The translations under genes and the position numbers were made by a program. From assembly GCF_018881655.1 (NCBI RefSeq), contig NZ_JACVPX010000007.1, forward strand, positions 62,001-126,000: a stretch of DNA of 64,000 nucleotides, given 5' to 3'. Source of the stretch: Polynucleobacter sp. Tro8-14-1. Lineage in GTDB: Bacteria; Pseudomonadota; Gammaproteobacteria; Burkholderiales; Burkholderiaceae. Numbering within the stretch: the first letter of the stretch is position 1; each line of letters starts with the position of its first letter. The notes below the pieces were generated by a model. That model was not told where the DNA came from. It searched no databases and saw nothing but the letters and a program-made list of their open reading frames with translations. Of the stretch, positions 17,604-27,332 are shown piece by piece.

Positions 17604-18920
17604 TTAAAGCAGTCCATCAAAAAGTGCTATATCTACCCAGTCTCCAGCGGCAACATTTCCCTGTTCGTGAGCTAGGATCACAAAGCAATTAGCTTCACTC
17701 ATCGAGCGCAAAATCCCAGCGCCCTGGCTGCCAGTCAGAAGTACCGTTGGCTTGCCATCGGCTCCACGCCCCAGAATAGCGCGCTGAAATTCTGTTCGGC
17801 CTGGCTTTTTCCGAATGGGTGCTTCGGCAATAGCCTGGGTAAGAGGTGGTTCAGTTTGATTGGCACCATTGAGCTGTAAAAGTGCTGCTCGAACAAATTG
17901 ATAGAAGGTCACCATGACCGCCACTGGATTTCCGGGTAAACCAAAGAAGAGTGTTTTGCGAGCAGGGAATTTTCCAGAGACTGGTTTGAGAACTCCAAAC
18001 GCCATAGGGCGTCCTGGGCGCATAGCGATTTTCCAGAAACCGACATCACCCAACTCTTGCATGATCTGTTTCGTGAAATCTGCTTCACCAACCGAAACGC
18101 CCCCAGAAGAAATCAATACATCTGCTTTGCTAGCTGCCTCAATAAAGGCTTGCTTCAAAGAGACGGGATCATCGTGCACAATTCCGCAGTCAATGATCTC
18201 TAAATTCAGGCGATTGAGTAAACCAGTAAGACTGTAGCGGTTGCTGTCATATATGCTGCCTGCATCTAATGCTTGGCCTGGCGCACACAATTCATCACCG
18301 GAAGACAAAATGGCTACTTTGAGTTTGCGCTTTACTGGTAAGGAGGCAATACCAAGTGATGCAGCTAGACCTAGATCAGAAGGGCGCAGTAAGCGACCCG
18401 CAGCAATTGCAGGTTTACCCTTTTTAAGATCCTCGCCACGTAGGCGTCTGTTCTCACCTGGTCTTAATTGATCTTGTTTGAATTCAATTACATTCTCATC
18501 TTTGGCGCTTGTGAATTCTTGTGGAATGACGGTATCACAGCCAGCAGGCATCACGGCACCCGTCATGATCTTTAGGCATTCCCCAGGACCAATGCTGCCT
18601 TCAAAGGGTTTGCCAGCAAGCGCCGTACCAACTACTCTTAGGGTGATGGCCGTGCTGTTGGTGTCGAGACATTTGCCATCAAATGCAAAACCATCCATAG
18701 CTGAATTGTCTGCAGCCGGAACATCAATAGGTGAGAGTAAATCGGCTGCCAATATCCGATTAATCGCTTGATCCAATGCAGCAGTTTCAACATCTGCAGG
18801 ATCATTAATCGTCTTAGATTCTTCAATGAGATCTTCTACCAACGCAGCAATTGCCTTGCGTGCATCATCAACATGTAGTGACGAGGTCAAGAGAATTGCT
18901 TGGTTTGGAGAGTGACTCAT
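17604..18920 (-). CDS. moeA: Molybdopterin molybdotransferase MoeA
   Basis: Inserts molybdate into adenylylated molybdopterin. The 438-aa protein shows the MoeA landmarks: VPAADNSAMDGFAF near 70, KIMTGAVMPAGCDTVIPQE, ILSSGDEL, SSGGVSVGEADF and FGLPGNPVAVMVTF. Its start overlaps the mobA stop by 4 bases (ATGA type), so the two are translationally coupled. Molybdoenzymes served in the window are MsrP and the IorAB-like enzyme. Confidence 0.95.
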   Translation of the reverse strand: MSHSPNQAILLTSSLHVDDARKAIAALVEDLIEESKTINDPADVETAALDQAINRILAADLLSPIDVPAADNSAMDGFAFDGKCLDTNSTAITLRVVGTALAGKPFEGSIGPGECLKIMTGAVMPAGCDTVIPQEFTSAKDENVIEFKQDQLRPGENRRLRGEDLKKGKPAIAAGRLLRPSDLGLAASLGIASLPVKRKLKVAILSSGDELCAPGQALDAGSIYDSNRYSLTGLLNRLNLEIIDCGIVHDDPVSLKQAFIEAASKADVLISSGGVSVGEADFTKQIMQELGDVGFWKIAMRPGRPMAFGVLKPVSGKFPARKTLFFGLPGNPVAVMVTFYQFVRAALLQLNGANQTEPPLTQAIAEAPIRKKPGRTEFQRAILGRGADGKPTVLLTGSQGAGILRSMSEANCFVILAHEQGNVAAGDWVDIALFDGLL

Positions 18921-19522
18921 GCCGATACTTCTTCTAGTGACTTTAGCTCTTCAGGAGTATTTACATTGGCAAATAGTTGAGGGTCATTAAAAATGACTGT
19001 GCTGCTGTGCAACTCTTTAAACCAGCGATCAATTTTGAGATCCCCTTTTTGGAGAAATTGATTCAATGAATCTTGCAAGTTACTGCGCATAAGGCAAAAA
19101 ACAGGCTGTGCCCATACTTTGCCATCTGCCTCTTTGGTGGAGGCGTACACCAATTGAAAGTCACCTCGCCCCATCTCGGCAATTAATAACTCTGCGAGAT
19201 TATTGGGTAGCAAGGGGGAGTCGCAAGGTGAGGTAAGGAGATAAGCCGTCTTGCAAGACTTCAGTCCTACAGAGAAGCCCGCTAATGGCCCTGAAAAATC
19301 TGGCGTTTCATCCATAATCACTGGATACCCATAGCTCGCATACTTTGTGATGTTGCGGTTGGCATTAATCATAATAGTTTGCACCTGGGGCTTGAGCTTT
19401 GTGATGGCTGACTCAATGAGCGGTTTGCCATGGAAAGGAATAAGACCTTTATCAATGCCACCCATGCGTTGCGCACGTCCACCAGCAAGTATGAGTCCAG
19501 TAATGTCTTTAGTAGAGATCAT
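18917..19522 (-). CDS. mobA: Molybdenum cofactor guanylyltransferase MobA
   Basis: Adds GMP to Mo-molybdopterin to form the MGD cofactor used by DMSO-reductase-family enzymes. The GTP-binding LILAGGRAQRMGGIDKGLI is at 10-28 and the metal-binding Asp is in SPCDSPLLP. It sits between moaA and moeA with overlaps of 1 and 4 bases. Neither molybdoenzyme in this window belongs to a family that needs MGD, so MobA's clients must lie elsewhere. Confidence 0.94.
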   Translation of the reverse strand: MISTKDITGLILAGGRAQRMGGIDKGLIPFHGKPLIESAITKLKPQVQTIMINANRNITKYASYGYPVIMDETPDFSGPLAGFSVGLKSCKTAYLLTSPCDSPLLPNNLAELLIAEMGRGDFQLVYASTKEADGKVWAQPVFCLMRSNLQDSLNQFLQKGDLKIDRWFKELHSSTVIFNDPQLFANVNTPEELKSLEEVSA

Positions 19523-20637
19523 TAACCACCAATGTAAGACATTTCAACCTTGCGGTTACCAGATAACAGATTCGCGGTATGCGAACCCCGAATTTCTGAA
19601 TAGTGATCGTCGCGAGTTGACCAGGTATTCATTACCGCATTAGCGATTTCTAAATCACTCTTGCCAGAGCGCAATAGGGTTTTGAAATCAAAACCTTCAT
19701 TGGCAAAAAGACAAAGATACATTTGCCCATCTGTCGAGATGCGCGCTCTAGAGCATTCGTGACAGAAAGTTTGAGTAACACTGGAGATCACGCCAATCTC
19801 GCCAGAGCCATCGACATAGCGCCAGCGCTGTGCAACTTCGCCGGTATAGTTGGCTTCAACAGGCTCCAGAGGAAAAGCTTCATGAATTCTGGCAATGACT
19901 TCTTTGGATGGAAGAACCTGCTCCATATTCCAGCCATTAGAGCTGCCCACATCCATAAATTCAATAAAACGCAGAATGACGCCGCTACCTTTAAAGTGCT
20001 TAGCCATTGCAATAATCTCATGATCGTTGGTACCTTTTTTCACCACCATATTTACTTTGATGTTCTGGAAGCCTGCTTCTTGTGCTGCGGCAATTCCGTC
20101 AAGTACATCGGCAACTGGGAAATCGACATCATTCATTTTCTTAAAGATCGCGTCATCCAAACCATCAAGACTCACTGTCAATCTTTGCAGGCCGGCTGTT
20201 TTTAAAGCAACGGCTTTCTTGCGCAAGATGCTACCGTTAGTAGTCAGAGTAAGGTCCAGCGCTTTATCTTCTGGTGTGCGCACTTTGGCCAACATCTCAA
20301 TCAGCACTTCTAAGTTCTTGCGCAGCAAAGGCTCGCCACCGGTTAATCTAATTTTTTCAACGCCTAATGTGGCAAAGATAGAAGTGAGGCGAGTGATTTC
20401 TTCAAAGCTCAGTAATTCTTTATGAGCTAAGTAAGGATAGTTTTGGTCAAACACTTCCTTGGGCATGCAATAGGTACAGCGGAAGTTACAGCGATCAGTC
20501 ACTGAGATACGGAGATCTCTTAGGGTACGTCCCCGAGTGTCTTTCGTATGACCGTGAGGAGTGACGAGTTCGACACCAATGGGTGGCGTTAGGCCTTTGC
20601 CTTCGTCTATTCGGATGGGGATTACTTTTTCAACCAT
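19522..20637 (-). CDS. moaA: GTP 3',8-cyclase MoaA
   Basis: Radical-SAM enzyme starting molybdopterin synthesis from GTP. The N-terminal cluster motif CNFRCTYC is at about 53-60, and the C-terminal cluster Cys residues lie in [13 protein letters not shown] and YLCLF. The protein ends in Gly-Gly (SYIGG), which is required for activity. ATG 20637 ([13 protein letters not shown]) is chosen, giving 371 aa; a farther upstream in-frame codon would add a non-conserved 15-residue leader. First gene of the moaA-mobA-moeA operon. Confidence 0.95.
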   Translation of the reverse strand: MVEKVIPIRIDEGKGLTPPIGVELVTPHGHTKDTRGRTLRDLRISVTDRCNFRCTYCMPKEVFDQNYPYLAHKELLSFEEITRLTSIFATLGVEKIRLTGGEPLLRKNLEVLIEMLAKVRTPEDKALDLTLTTNGSILRKKAVALKTAGLQRLTVSLDGLDDAIFKKMNDVDFPVADVLDGIAAAQEAGFQNIKVNMVVKKGTNDHEIIAMAKHFKGSGVILRFIEFMDVGSSNGWNMEQVLPSKEVIARIHEAFPLEPVEANYTGEVAQRWRYVDGSGEIGVISSVTQTFCHECSRARISTDGQMYLCLFANEGFDFKTLLRSGKSDLEIANAVMNTWSTRDDHYSEIRGSHTANLLSGNRKVEMSYIGG

Positions 20638-20731
20638 ATACGTAATTATGGCTGTGAAACGGGGTTTCTGCCAAACCGCCAAATATCCTTTTGGGATAAA
20701 TGGCAGTCTGGAGAAAAAGCTTCAATAAGCG

Positions 20732-23356
20732 TTAAACCGTTTTTTCTTGGCCGCCGGTTTCTACTAAAACCATTGGACCATCGTGAAGACTAACGGCCGG
20801 TTTAGGTGCCCTACCCAAGTTATCAGCAACAGGCTCTGCCTGAATCTGACTTTGAGCATCAGCATGCTTTGAAGAGTCGGTAGCGACCCAAATCATGCCG
20901 GCTGATTGCACAACGCTGTGCAATGGAGTTTCTTCAAGCGCCTGGAAGGCAACCTTAGGAAGCTCTGGTGCAGGTTTGGCAATTACTTCTAACGGGGCAG
21001 CCGCAACAGCAACTGGTGCTGGAGTAGATGCGGGAGCAGAGTTTTGTGCAGGACGATTTGATTGACGTGGAGCACGTGGTGCGCGCTCTTGTCTTTCTTG
21101 TTTCTCTGCTACAGGTTTTGCGTTACCAAAGCTGTTCGCAATGTTCTGAATAGGCATGCTTGCAGATGCACCAGCCATACCTACTGGAGGGCCTGCAAAT
21201 GGGCTTGCTGCCACAGCTGTTGCTGGTGTATTAGCAACATCATTGCCACCTTCAGTACGCTCGCCACGTTGACCACGACCACGACCACGACGGTTGCGAC
21301 CACGACCGCGACGCTCTTCACCCTCAGCGCCTGGAGTAGTTTCGCTACCAGGAGCGGCTTCAGTTGCAGGCGTTACTGCTGCTGGATTAGCTTGATTGCG
21401 GTTCGCATCTTGACGTTCTGGCTTCGGACCATTTTGATTGCCCTGGTTACGATTGCCGTTAAGGTTGTTGCGGTTGCGATTGTTGTTAGCACCTTCTGTT
21501 GGAGTACCTTCAGCTGCAGCCGCTGCTGGGCGCTCAGTACGCTCGCCACGACGGTTGCGACCACGATTGCGATCGTTACCATTGCGGCCTTGATTACGGC
21601 CACGCGGGTTGCTTGGTGCAGGCTTCTCTTCAACTGCTGGGGATGAGGAGAACAGCTTCTTGATAAATCCAAAGAGACCGCCAGAACTTTCAGTCACCAC
21701 TTTTTCAGTACGTGCAGGACGTGGCTGACTGACTGGTGCGGGTTGTGTCGGAGTGATGCCTTTAACCGCTGCTTCTGGACGTACTTTTACATCCGCATCT
21801 TTTTTGCTAACTGTTGTGTCTGTCTCGAGTTCGCGAGCAGCTTCTTCCGCCATTACATAGCTAGCCTTTTGGTCATCAAGACGTGGGTCGTCATGGCGCA
21901 AACGCTCTAGTTTGTAATGTGGAGTTTCTAAATGCTTGTTAGGAACCATCAAGACGTTCACTTTGAAGCGAGTCTCGATCTTGATGACTTCAGCACGTTT
22001 TTCATTCAGGAGGAAGGCAGCCACTTCGACTGGTACCTGTGTATGAATCGCTGCTGTGTTTTCCTTCATCGCTTCTTCTTGGATGATGCGCAGAACTTGC
22101 AAGGCAGAAGATTCAGTATCGCGAATGTGGCCAGTGCCGTTACAACGTGGGCAGGTGACATGGCTACCTTCAGATAGCGCAGGGCGCAAGCGCTGACGAG
22201 ACATTTCCATCAAGCCAAACTTGGAGATTTTACCCATCTGAACACGAGCACGGTCATGACGCAGAGCATCGCGTAAGCGATTCTCAACATCTTTCTGGGC
22301 CTTGCTCGATTCCATATCAATGAAGTCGATCACGATCAAGCCACCCAAGTCACGTAAACGTGCTTGACGGGCAATTTCATCAGCAGCTTCTAAGTTGGTA
22401 CGAGTTGCAGTCTCTTCGATATCAGAGCCACGGGTTGCACGTGCTGAGTTGACGTCGACTGAAACCAAGGCTTCAGTATGGTCGATCACGATTGCGCCGC
22501 CAGATGGCAATGGCACAGTGCGTGAGTAAGCAGTTTCAATTTGATGCTCAATTTGGAAGCGAGAGAACAAAGGCACATCGTCTTGATAGCGCTTTACTCG
22601 TGGCAAATTGTCAGGCATCACTACAGACATAAATGCTGCAGCTTGTTCGTAGATGTCATCGGTATCGATGAGGATCTCACCAATATCAGGCTGGAAGTAA
22701 TCCCGAATCGCACGAATCACTAAGCTAGATTCGAGGTAGATTAGCAATGGAGCAGAGTTGCCTTTAGCAGCTTCATCAATTGCTTTCCACAATTGCATGA
22801 GGTAACTTAAGTCCCACTGCAATTCAGTAGCATCACGACCAATACCAGCGGTACGAGCAATGATGCTCATGCCATCTGCTACTTCTAATTGAGCCATCGC
22901 TTCGCGGAGTTCTTGACGGTCTTCACCTTCAATACGGCGGGAAACGCCACCTCCACGTGGGTTATTCGGCATGAGAACCAAATAACGACCTGCCAAGGAG
23001 ATAAAGGATGTGAGGGCTGCGCCTTTTTGGCCGCGCTCTTCTTTTTCTACTTGAACAATGATTTCTTGACCTTCGCGCAAAGCATCCTTAATGGAAGCAT
23101 TGCGGACGTCGATACCTTCTTTAAAGTAACTGCGAGCTACTTCCTTAAACGGCAAGAAGCCATGACGCTCTTCGCCGTAATTAACAAAGCAGGCCTCAAG
23201 TGAAGGTTCAATACGGGTAATGACACCTTTGTAGATATTGCCTTTGCGTTGTTCACGGCCGGCAGCTTCGATATCGATATCAATGAGTTTTTGACCATCA
23301 ACGATGGCAACTCGCAACTCTTCTTGTTGAGTTGCATTAAACAACATGCGTTTCAT
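20732..23356 (-). CDS. rne: Ribonuclease E
   Basis: Endonuclease that starts mRNA decay and processes rRNA and tRNA precursors; scaffold of the degradosome. Of 874 aa, the first 500 form the catalytic half: S1 domain (about 38-120, with GNIYKGVITRIEPSLEACFVNYG split by an insertion), DNase-I-like domain with the metal Asp residues in SVDVNSAR and VIDFIDME, and the zinc-link CPRCNGTGH. The C-terminal half is low-complexity: two Arg/Asn/Gly-rich tracts (about 600-730) then a Pro/Ala-rich tail, typical of a disordered RNA-binding scaffold. A good ribosome site (AGGAGAGTGTT) precedes the ATG. It has a long structured leader. Confidence 0.96.
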   Translation of the reverse strand: MKRMLFNATQQEELRVAIVDGQKLIDIDIEAAGREQRKGNIYKGVITRIEPSLEACFVNYGEERHGFLPFKEVARSYFKEGIDVRNASIKDALREGQEIIVQVEKEERGQKGAALTSFISLAGRYLVLMPNNPRGGGVSRRIEGEDRQELREAMAQLEVADGMSIIARTAGIGRDATELQWDLSYLMQLWKAIDEAAKGNSAPLLIYLESSLVIRAIRDYFQPDIGEILIDTDDIYEQAAAFMSVVMPDNLPRVKRYQDDVPLFSRFQIEHQIETAYSRTVPLPSGGAIVIDHTEALVSVDVNSARATRGSDIEETATRTNLEAADEIARQARLRDLGGLIVIDFIDMESSKAQKDVENRLRDALRHDRARVQMGKISKFGLMEMSRQRLRPALSEGSHVTCPRCNGTGHIRDTESSALQVLRIIQEEAMKENTAAIHTQVPVEVAAFLLNEKRAEVIKIETRFKVNVLMVPNKHLETPHYKLERLRHDDPRLDDQKASYVMAEEAARELETDTTVSKKDADVKVRPEAAVKGITPTQPAPVSQPRPARTEKVVTESSGGLFGFIKKLFSSSPAVEEKPAPSNPRGRNQGRNGNDRNRGRNRRGERTERPAAAAAEGTPTEGANNNRNRNNLNGNRNQGNQNGPKPERQDANRNQANPAAVTPATEAAPGSETTPGAEGEERRGRGRNRRGRGRGQRGERTEGGNDVANTPATAVAASPFAGPPVGMAGASASMPIQNIANSFGNAKPVAEKQERQERAPRAPRQSNRPAQNSAPASTPAPVAVAAAPLEVIAKPAPELPKVAFQALEETPLHSVVQSAGMIWVATDSSKHADAQSQIQAEPVADNLGRAPKPAVSLHDGPMVLVETGGQEKTV

Positions 23357-23819
23357 AACACTCTCCTATGGGGGAGGGCGTCGTTGCGCGCTGCGTTAGG
23401 GGACAAGTTAGATACCACTCGGGACTAAGCCCAAGGCGGTTTATGAGTGTGGATCATGCAAATCTAGACATTTTTTGCCTAGTTCACCAGCTTAACTGTT
23501 GGTTAATTTGGTGCCACACCTGACAATCGCCGCAGAGACCTCCTTTAGGTCATCAATGCAGGCGCGCGCCTGAAAACTGTCTTCTAATCGCGGGTCGCGG
23601 CATACGGCACACCAACCCTGCGCCTCATTAAACGGGGGAGGGGCAACCCCGGGAGTCTTTTAAAGGGCGACTCCAAGCTCCACGATTCAAACCTGACTTC
23701 AGGCTGGTCTCGGGCCAATAAATTGGCTAGAGCGTTGATTATACGGCACAAGTTGCGTGACAATGGGGTATTGTTGAGTCCCTTGTCATCCCCTGGTGGG
23801 GTCACAAGAGAGATAAATC
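23357..23819. promoter_or_regulatory. rne/rluC divergent intergenic region with a long structured rne leader
   Basis: No gene is seen in these 463 bases. A consensus -10 TATAAT for rne lies on the minus strand at 23743-23738, which would give a leader of about 375 bases. The leader holds several hairpins: CACCA/TGGTG with nested TTAAC/GTTAA (23485-23513), GACCT/AGGTC (23537-23551), the palindrome CAGGCGCGCGCCTG (23559-23572), GGGG/CCCC (23640-23650) and GGAGTC/GACTCC (23652-23674). RNase E autoregulates through its leader in E. coli; a similar role here is inference. On the plus side, a CTTGT...CCCC/GGGG...ACAAG hairpin (23782-23808) sits just before rluC. Confidence 0.6.
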
Positions 23820-24836
23820 ATGAAATCCGAACCCATTTCCAAGCCCTTAAAGGCGAAAACACCCACTACTGCAGCGCCTGCTGCAGTGCATCTTCAGACC
23901 ATTGGTCCCGAAGAGGCCGGTCAACGCCTAGACAACTATTTGTTGCGTTGGGCTAAAGGAGTTCCCAAAAGCCATGTTTACCGAATTATTCGATCTGGCG
24001 AGGTCCGAGTCAATAAAAAGCGAGCTGAGCCAACAGCCCGTCTGATTGAGGGGGATGTGGTCCGCCTCCCCCCAGTTCGAATTGCTGAACCTGCCCAAAT
24101 GGCTGCTGTCAATAGCGCTCAAACCAAATCTCGGGCACATGGCTACTCAGACAAAATGCCGATTCTTTTTGAAGACGAAGCACTCTTAATAGTAAATAAG
24201 CCAACGGGTCTAGCGGTGCATGGTGGCTCAGGCATCGCACTTGGTGTCATTGAGACCCTGCGTATTACCCGTCCAGAGCTCAAGTTTTTGGAATTAGTTC
24301 ATCGCTTAGACCGTGACACATCAGGCGTTTTACTCTTGGCTAAAAAGCGGAGCGCTTTGGTGGAGCTGCATCGTCAAATTCGTGAGGGTCAAACGGATAA
24401 GCGCTATTACTTGCTTGCACATGGTGAAATTGTCCAGGGCGCTCAAACTATGCAACTCAAATATCCGCTGCATAAATATCTTCTGCCTAATGGCGAGCGT
24501 CGCGTTCGCGTTGATCCAGATGGATTACCAAGCCATACTTCTTTAAGAGTGACTAAAGTGCTCAAGCACGAGGGCGCATCAATTACCCTCGCTGAGGCGC
24601 AACTCAAGACGGGGCGCACTCATCAGATTCGGGTGCACTTGCAAAAATTGGGTCACGCAATTTTGGGTGATGATAAGTATGGCTTTGAAGATTTGGATAA
24701 AGTAGTTAAATCCAAACGCTTATATCTACACGCTCATCTGGCTGGTTTTACTCATCCGCGTACTGGCGAAAAGATGCGGATTGAGTCCCCATTGCCAGCA
24801 GAATTTACCGCCATGATGAAAACTTTTGAGCGGTAA
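23820..24836 (+). CDS. rluC: 23S rRNA pseudouridine synthase RluC
   Basis: RluA-family enzyme modifying large-subunit rRNA (955/2504/2580 in E. coli). A basic N-terminal tail and an S4 domain (about 38-95, GQRLDNYLLRW) precede the catalytic domain with VHRLDRDTSGVLLLAKK, whose Asp is the nucleophile. RTHQIRVHLQKLGHAILGDDKYG follows near the C-terminus. Its position divergent from rne and upstream of yceF/yceD/rpmF-type genes matches the E. coli neighbourhood, supporting RluC over RluA or RluD. Confidence 0.93.
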   Translation: MKSEPISKPLKAKTPTTAAPAAVHLQTIGPEEAGQRLDNYLLRWAKGVPKSHVYRIIRSGEVRVNKKRAEPTARLIEGDVVRLPPVRIAEPAQMAAVNSAQTKSRAHGYSDKMPILFEDEALLIVNKPTGLAVHGGSGIALGVIETLRITRPELKFLELVHRLDRDTSGVLLLAKKRSALVELHRQIREGQTDKRYYLLAHGEIVQGAQTMQLKYPLHKYLLPNGERRVRVDPDGLPSHTSLRVTKVLKHEGASITLAEAQLKTGRTHQIRVHLQKLGHAILGDDKYGFEDLDKVVKSKRLYLHAHLAGFTHPRTGEKMRIESPLPAEFTAMMKTFER

Positions 24837-24844
24837 ATATCAGA

Positions 24845-25525
24845 ATGTCTCAAGCAAATAAATCGAATCGACCCTATGACCTGATTGTGTGGGATTGGGA
24901 TGGAACCATCATGGATTCCACACCAACCATCGTGCATTGTATTCAGCAAGCCTGTCGCGATTTGGGCTTTAAAGCGCCTGACGACACATTAGCGAGTTCA
25001 GTCATTGGTTTGGGAATTCAGGATTCATTGCGAAGAGCTGTGCCTTGGATAGAACCAGCCCATTTCCCAAGGCTGACTGAGCGTTTTCGTTATCACTACT
25101 TAGCCAAAGATCATGAGCTCGATTTGTTTGTGGGCATTCGAGAGCTCTTAGAGGAGCTGCATGCTAAACAGTATTTACTAGCTGTTGCCACTGGAAAGTC
25201 GCGTGTCGGATTAGATCGCTCGCTTGGCCATCATCAGATCGGCCATCTCTTTCATGAGACTCGTACAGCGGACGAATCTTTTTCTAAGCCTCATCCAGGA
25301 ATGTTGCTTGAGCTATCTGATGTGACTCAAGTGCCGACTCGTCGCATGCTGATGATTGGCGACACAACCCACGACCTCGATATGGCAGCAAATGCTGGGG
25401 TCGATGCGGTAGCTGTGACTTATGGCGCTCACCCACCTGATACTTTAAAAGCTTCACCATCATTAACGCATGTGGATGATGTCGCGCAACTCTCGCAATG
25501 GCTTAAAAATAACCTGCAACACTAA
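24845..25525 (+). CDS. HAD-family hydrolase (phosphoglycolate-phosphatase-like)
   Basis: Cytoplasmic HAD phosphatase of 226 aa with an alpha-helical cap. Motif I is DWDGTIMDS at 17-25, motif II Thr is in AVATGKSRVGL, the Lys of motif III is in FSKPHPGML, and motif IV is MIGDTTHDLDMAANAG. Gph-type phosphatases share this pattern, but the substrate is not fixed by sequence. It follows rluC after 8 bases and precedes an S49 protease by 12 bases, a likely three-gene unit. Confidence 0.85.
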   Translation: MSQANKSNRPYDLIVWDWDGTIMDSTPTIVHCIQQACRDLGFKAPDDTLASSVIGLGIQDSLRRAVPWIEPAHFPRLTERFRYHYLAKDHELDLFVGIRELLEELHAKQYLLAVATGKSRVGLDRSLGHHQIGHLFHETRTADESFSKPHPGMLLELSDVTQVPTRRMLMIGDTTHDLDMAANAGVDAVAVTYGAHPPDTLKASPSLTHVDDVAQLSQWLKNNLQH

Positions 25526-25537
25526 GGAAGCAAAAAG

Positions 25538-26485
25538 ATGGAAAACAACCCAAACCCGAATTGGGAACGTCAAGCTCTCGAACATCTCTTGTTGGAGAAT
25601 TTAAAAGAAACTCGTAAAGCACGTCGTTGGAAAGCGGTACTGCGAGTACTCACCTTGCTAGTCATTGTTGGCGCTCTGCTTTCGATATTTGACTTTCACC
25701 TTCCAGGCAAGGGTATGGGGGTAGAAAAGCACACTGCATTGGTAACGCTTGAAGGAGAAATTTCTTCCAGCTCGATGGCTAATGCGATGGATATCAATTC
25801 ATCCTTACTATCTGCATTCGAGAATGAACACAGTGCTGGGGTTGTGTTGCGCATTAATAGCCCTGGGGGCTCGCCAGTTCAAGCCGGCATGATCAATGAT
25901 GAGATCCACCGCTTGCGCAAGCTCTATCCCAAAAAACCGTTTTATGTCGTTGTCGAAGACATCTGCGCATCTGGTGGTTACTACGTGGCAGTCGCTGCGG
26001 ATCAAATCTTGGTTGATAAAGCCAGCTTAGTGGGATCCATTGGCGTGATCATGGAAGGTTTTGGTTTTACAGGCCTCATGGATAAGTTGGGGGTTACTCG
26101 TCGCATGATTACCTCGGGCTCCAATAAGGGCATGATGGATCCGTTCAGTAAAGAGAATCCAAAGCAAGTCGAAATGGTTAAGACCATGATTGATGAGATT
26201 CACCAGCAATTTATTGCAGTGGTGAAAGAGGGTCGTGGCGATCGCTTAAAAGACGTGCCAGATTTATTTTCTGGCCGCATCTGGAATGGCGAGCAAGCAG
26301 TCAAGATTGGTTTGGCTGATGGGTATGGCACGGTAGATACCGTTGCCCGCGACATCTTTAAGGCACCGGATATTCTCGACTACACCATGAAAGAGAATTT
26401 CGCTGAGCGTGTTGCTAAACGCTTTGGTGCTGAAGCTGGAACTGCTGCTGGCAAGGCGTTGGTAAAGACATCTGACCTTAAATAG
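25538..26485 (+). CDS. S49-family signal peptide peptidase (SppA-like)
   Basis: Membrane-anchored serine protease that degrades cleaved signal peptides. One N-terminal helix lies at about 33-51 and a single S49 domain follows, so this is the short (315 aa) form. Catalytic Ser145 is in DICASGGYYVA and the general-base Lys197 in TSGSNKGMMDPF; LRINSPGGSPVQ is the oxyanion region. Good spacing from the HAD gene (12 bases) and an AAGGAAGC ribosome site suggest an operon with rluC. Confidence 0.9.
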   Translation: MENNPNPNWERQALEHLLLENLKETRKARRWKAVLRVLTLLVIVGALLSIFDFHLPGKGMGVEKHTALVTLEGEISSSSMANAMDINSSLLSAFENEHSAGVVLRINSPGGSPVQAGMINDEIHRLRKLYPKKPFYVVVEDICASGGYYVAVAADQILVDKASLVGSIGVIMEGFGFTGLMDKLGVTRRMITSGSNKGMMDPFSKENPKQVEMVKTMIDEIHQQFIAVVKEGRGDRLKDVPDLFSGRIWNGEQAVKIGLADGYGTVDTVARDIFKAPDILDYTMKENFAERVAKRFGAEAGTAAGKALVKTSDLK

Positions 26486-26520
26486 AAATAAGAAAAAAGC
26501 AAAACTAAAGCATTGAAGAC

Positions 26521-27291
26521 TTAGGCCAGCAGTAGAAATACCGTTGGCCTATTTTGTAATGATGCACAAGCAGATTCATTCGGATAGCGTTTACGCCAAT
26601 CTGCAATTGAAAGGGTGGTAATCATTTCTGATGGCAGGCTAAGGTCCACACCGAGGCATAGCAGACTTTGCGGCGCCAACGAATGGATACAGGCCATGAG
26701 CATGGCACTATTGCGATAGGGTGTCTCAATCCAAATTTGAGTTTGTTGTAATTTACGAGACTCAACTTCGAGTTGCTTAAGTTTGGCAGTGCGCTCATGG
26801 GTTTCATGAGGCAAGTACCCCTGAAAAGCAAAGCGTTGGCCATTGAGTCCGCTTGCCATCAGGCCTAACAAGATAGAGCTCGGTCCAACCAGTGGCTTCA
26901 CTTGGGCGCCTAGCTTATGTGCCGCTAGCACTAACTCTGCACCGGGGTCTGCAACGCCAGGGACCCCTGCTTCAGACATCAAGCCCATATCGTTTCCGGC
27001 AAGCAAAGGCTTGAGTAAATCGGCTGGCTTGACCGCATCGCCATACTTTGCATTACGCGCAGCACCACGCCATTCACTCATTTGCATTTCTTGAATAGTG
27101 CATGCCAATGGAGAGACAGAATCGATTGCCTTTAACAACGCCCGCGCCGTCTTGGCATCTTCAACAATCCAGTGCCTTAGCCTGGCTGTTTGTGTAATCG
27201 TTTCAGATGGAAGAACCCAAGGCAATTGCTCAACACGACCATCATCACCCAAGGTATTGGGAACTAAATACAAGGTGCCGAGTTTGCTCAT
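26521..27291 (-). CDS. SAM-dependent methyltransferase, RsmI-like (tetrapyrrole methylase fold)
   Basis: A 256-aa protein with the tetrapyrrole/RsmI methylase fold: LYLVPNTLGDD at the N-terminus, then GNDMGLMSEAGVPGVADPGAELV and LVGPSSILLGLMASGLNGQRFAFQGYLP, which match RsmI-type motifs. RsmI methylates the ribose of 16S C1402, but this protein starts differently and is shorter than true RsmI, so it may be a paralogue with another target. It sits downstream of the Maf gene on the same strand, 41 bases away. Confidence 0.78.
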   Translation of the reverse strand: MSKLGTLYLVPNTLGDDGRVEQLPWVLPSETITQTARLRHWIVEDAKTARALLKAIDSVSPLACTIQEMQMSEWRGAARNAKYGDAVKPADLLKPLLAGNDMGLMSEAGVPGVADPGAELVLAAHKLGAQVKPLVGPSSILLGLMASGLNGQRFAFQGYLPHETHERTAKLKQLEVESRKLQQTQIWIETPYRNSAMLMACIHSLAPQSLLCLGVDLSLPSEMITTLSIADWRKRYPNESACASLQNRPTVFLLLA

Positions 27292-27332
27292 GAATTATTT
27301 TTTTCTAATGAATCTAGTTATTAATTTTTGCT

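Noticed and set aside
19723..20205. A 160-codon plus-strand frame opposite moaA
   Set aside because: Antisense to a highly conserved gene, no recognisable domain and no start signal.
20638..20731. Possible molybdenum-cofactor riboswitch before moaA
   Set aside because: The gap between rne and moaA is only 94 bases, and part of it would belong to rne termination; the conserved Moco RNA is longer and no matching stems were found.
21062..21646. A 194-codon plus-strand frame opposite rne
   Set aside because: It lies antisense to the Arg/Asn/Gly-rich low-complexity tail of RNase E; its Cys/Thr/Ala-rich composition is the mirror of those repeated codons, and it has no ribosome site.
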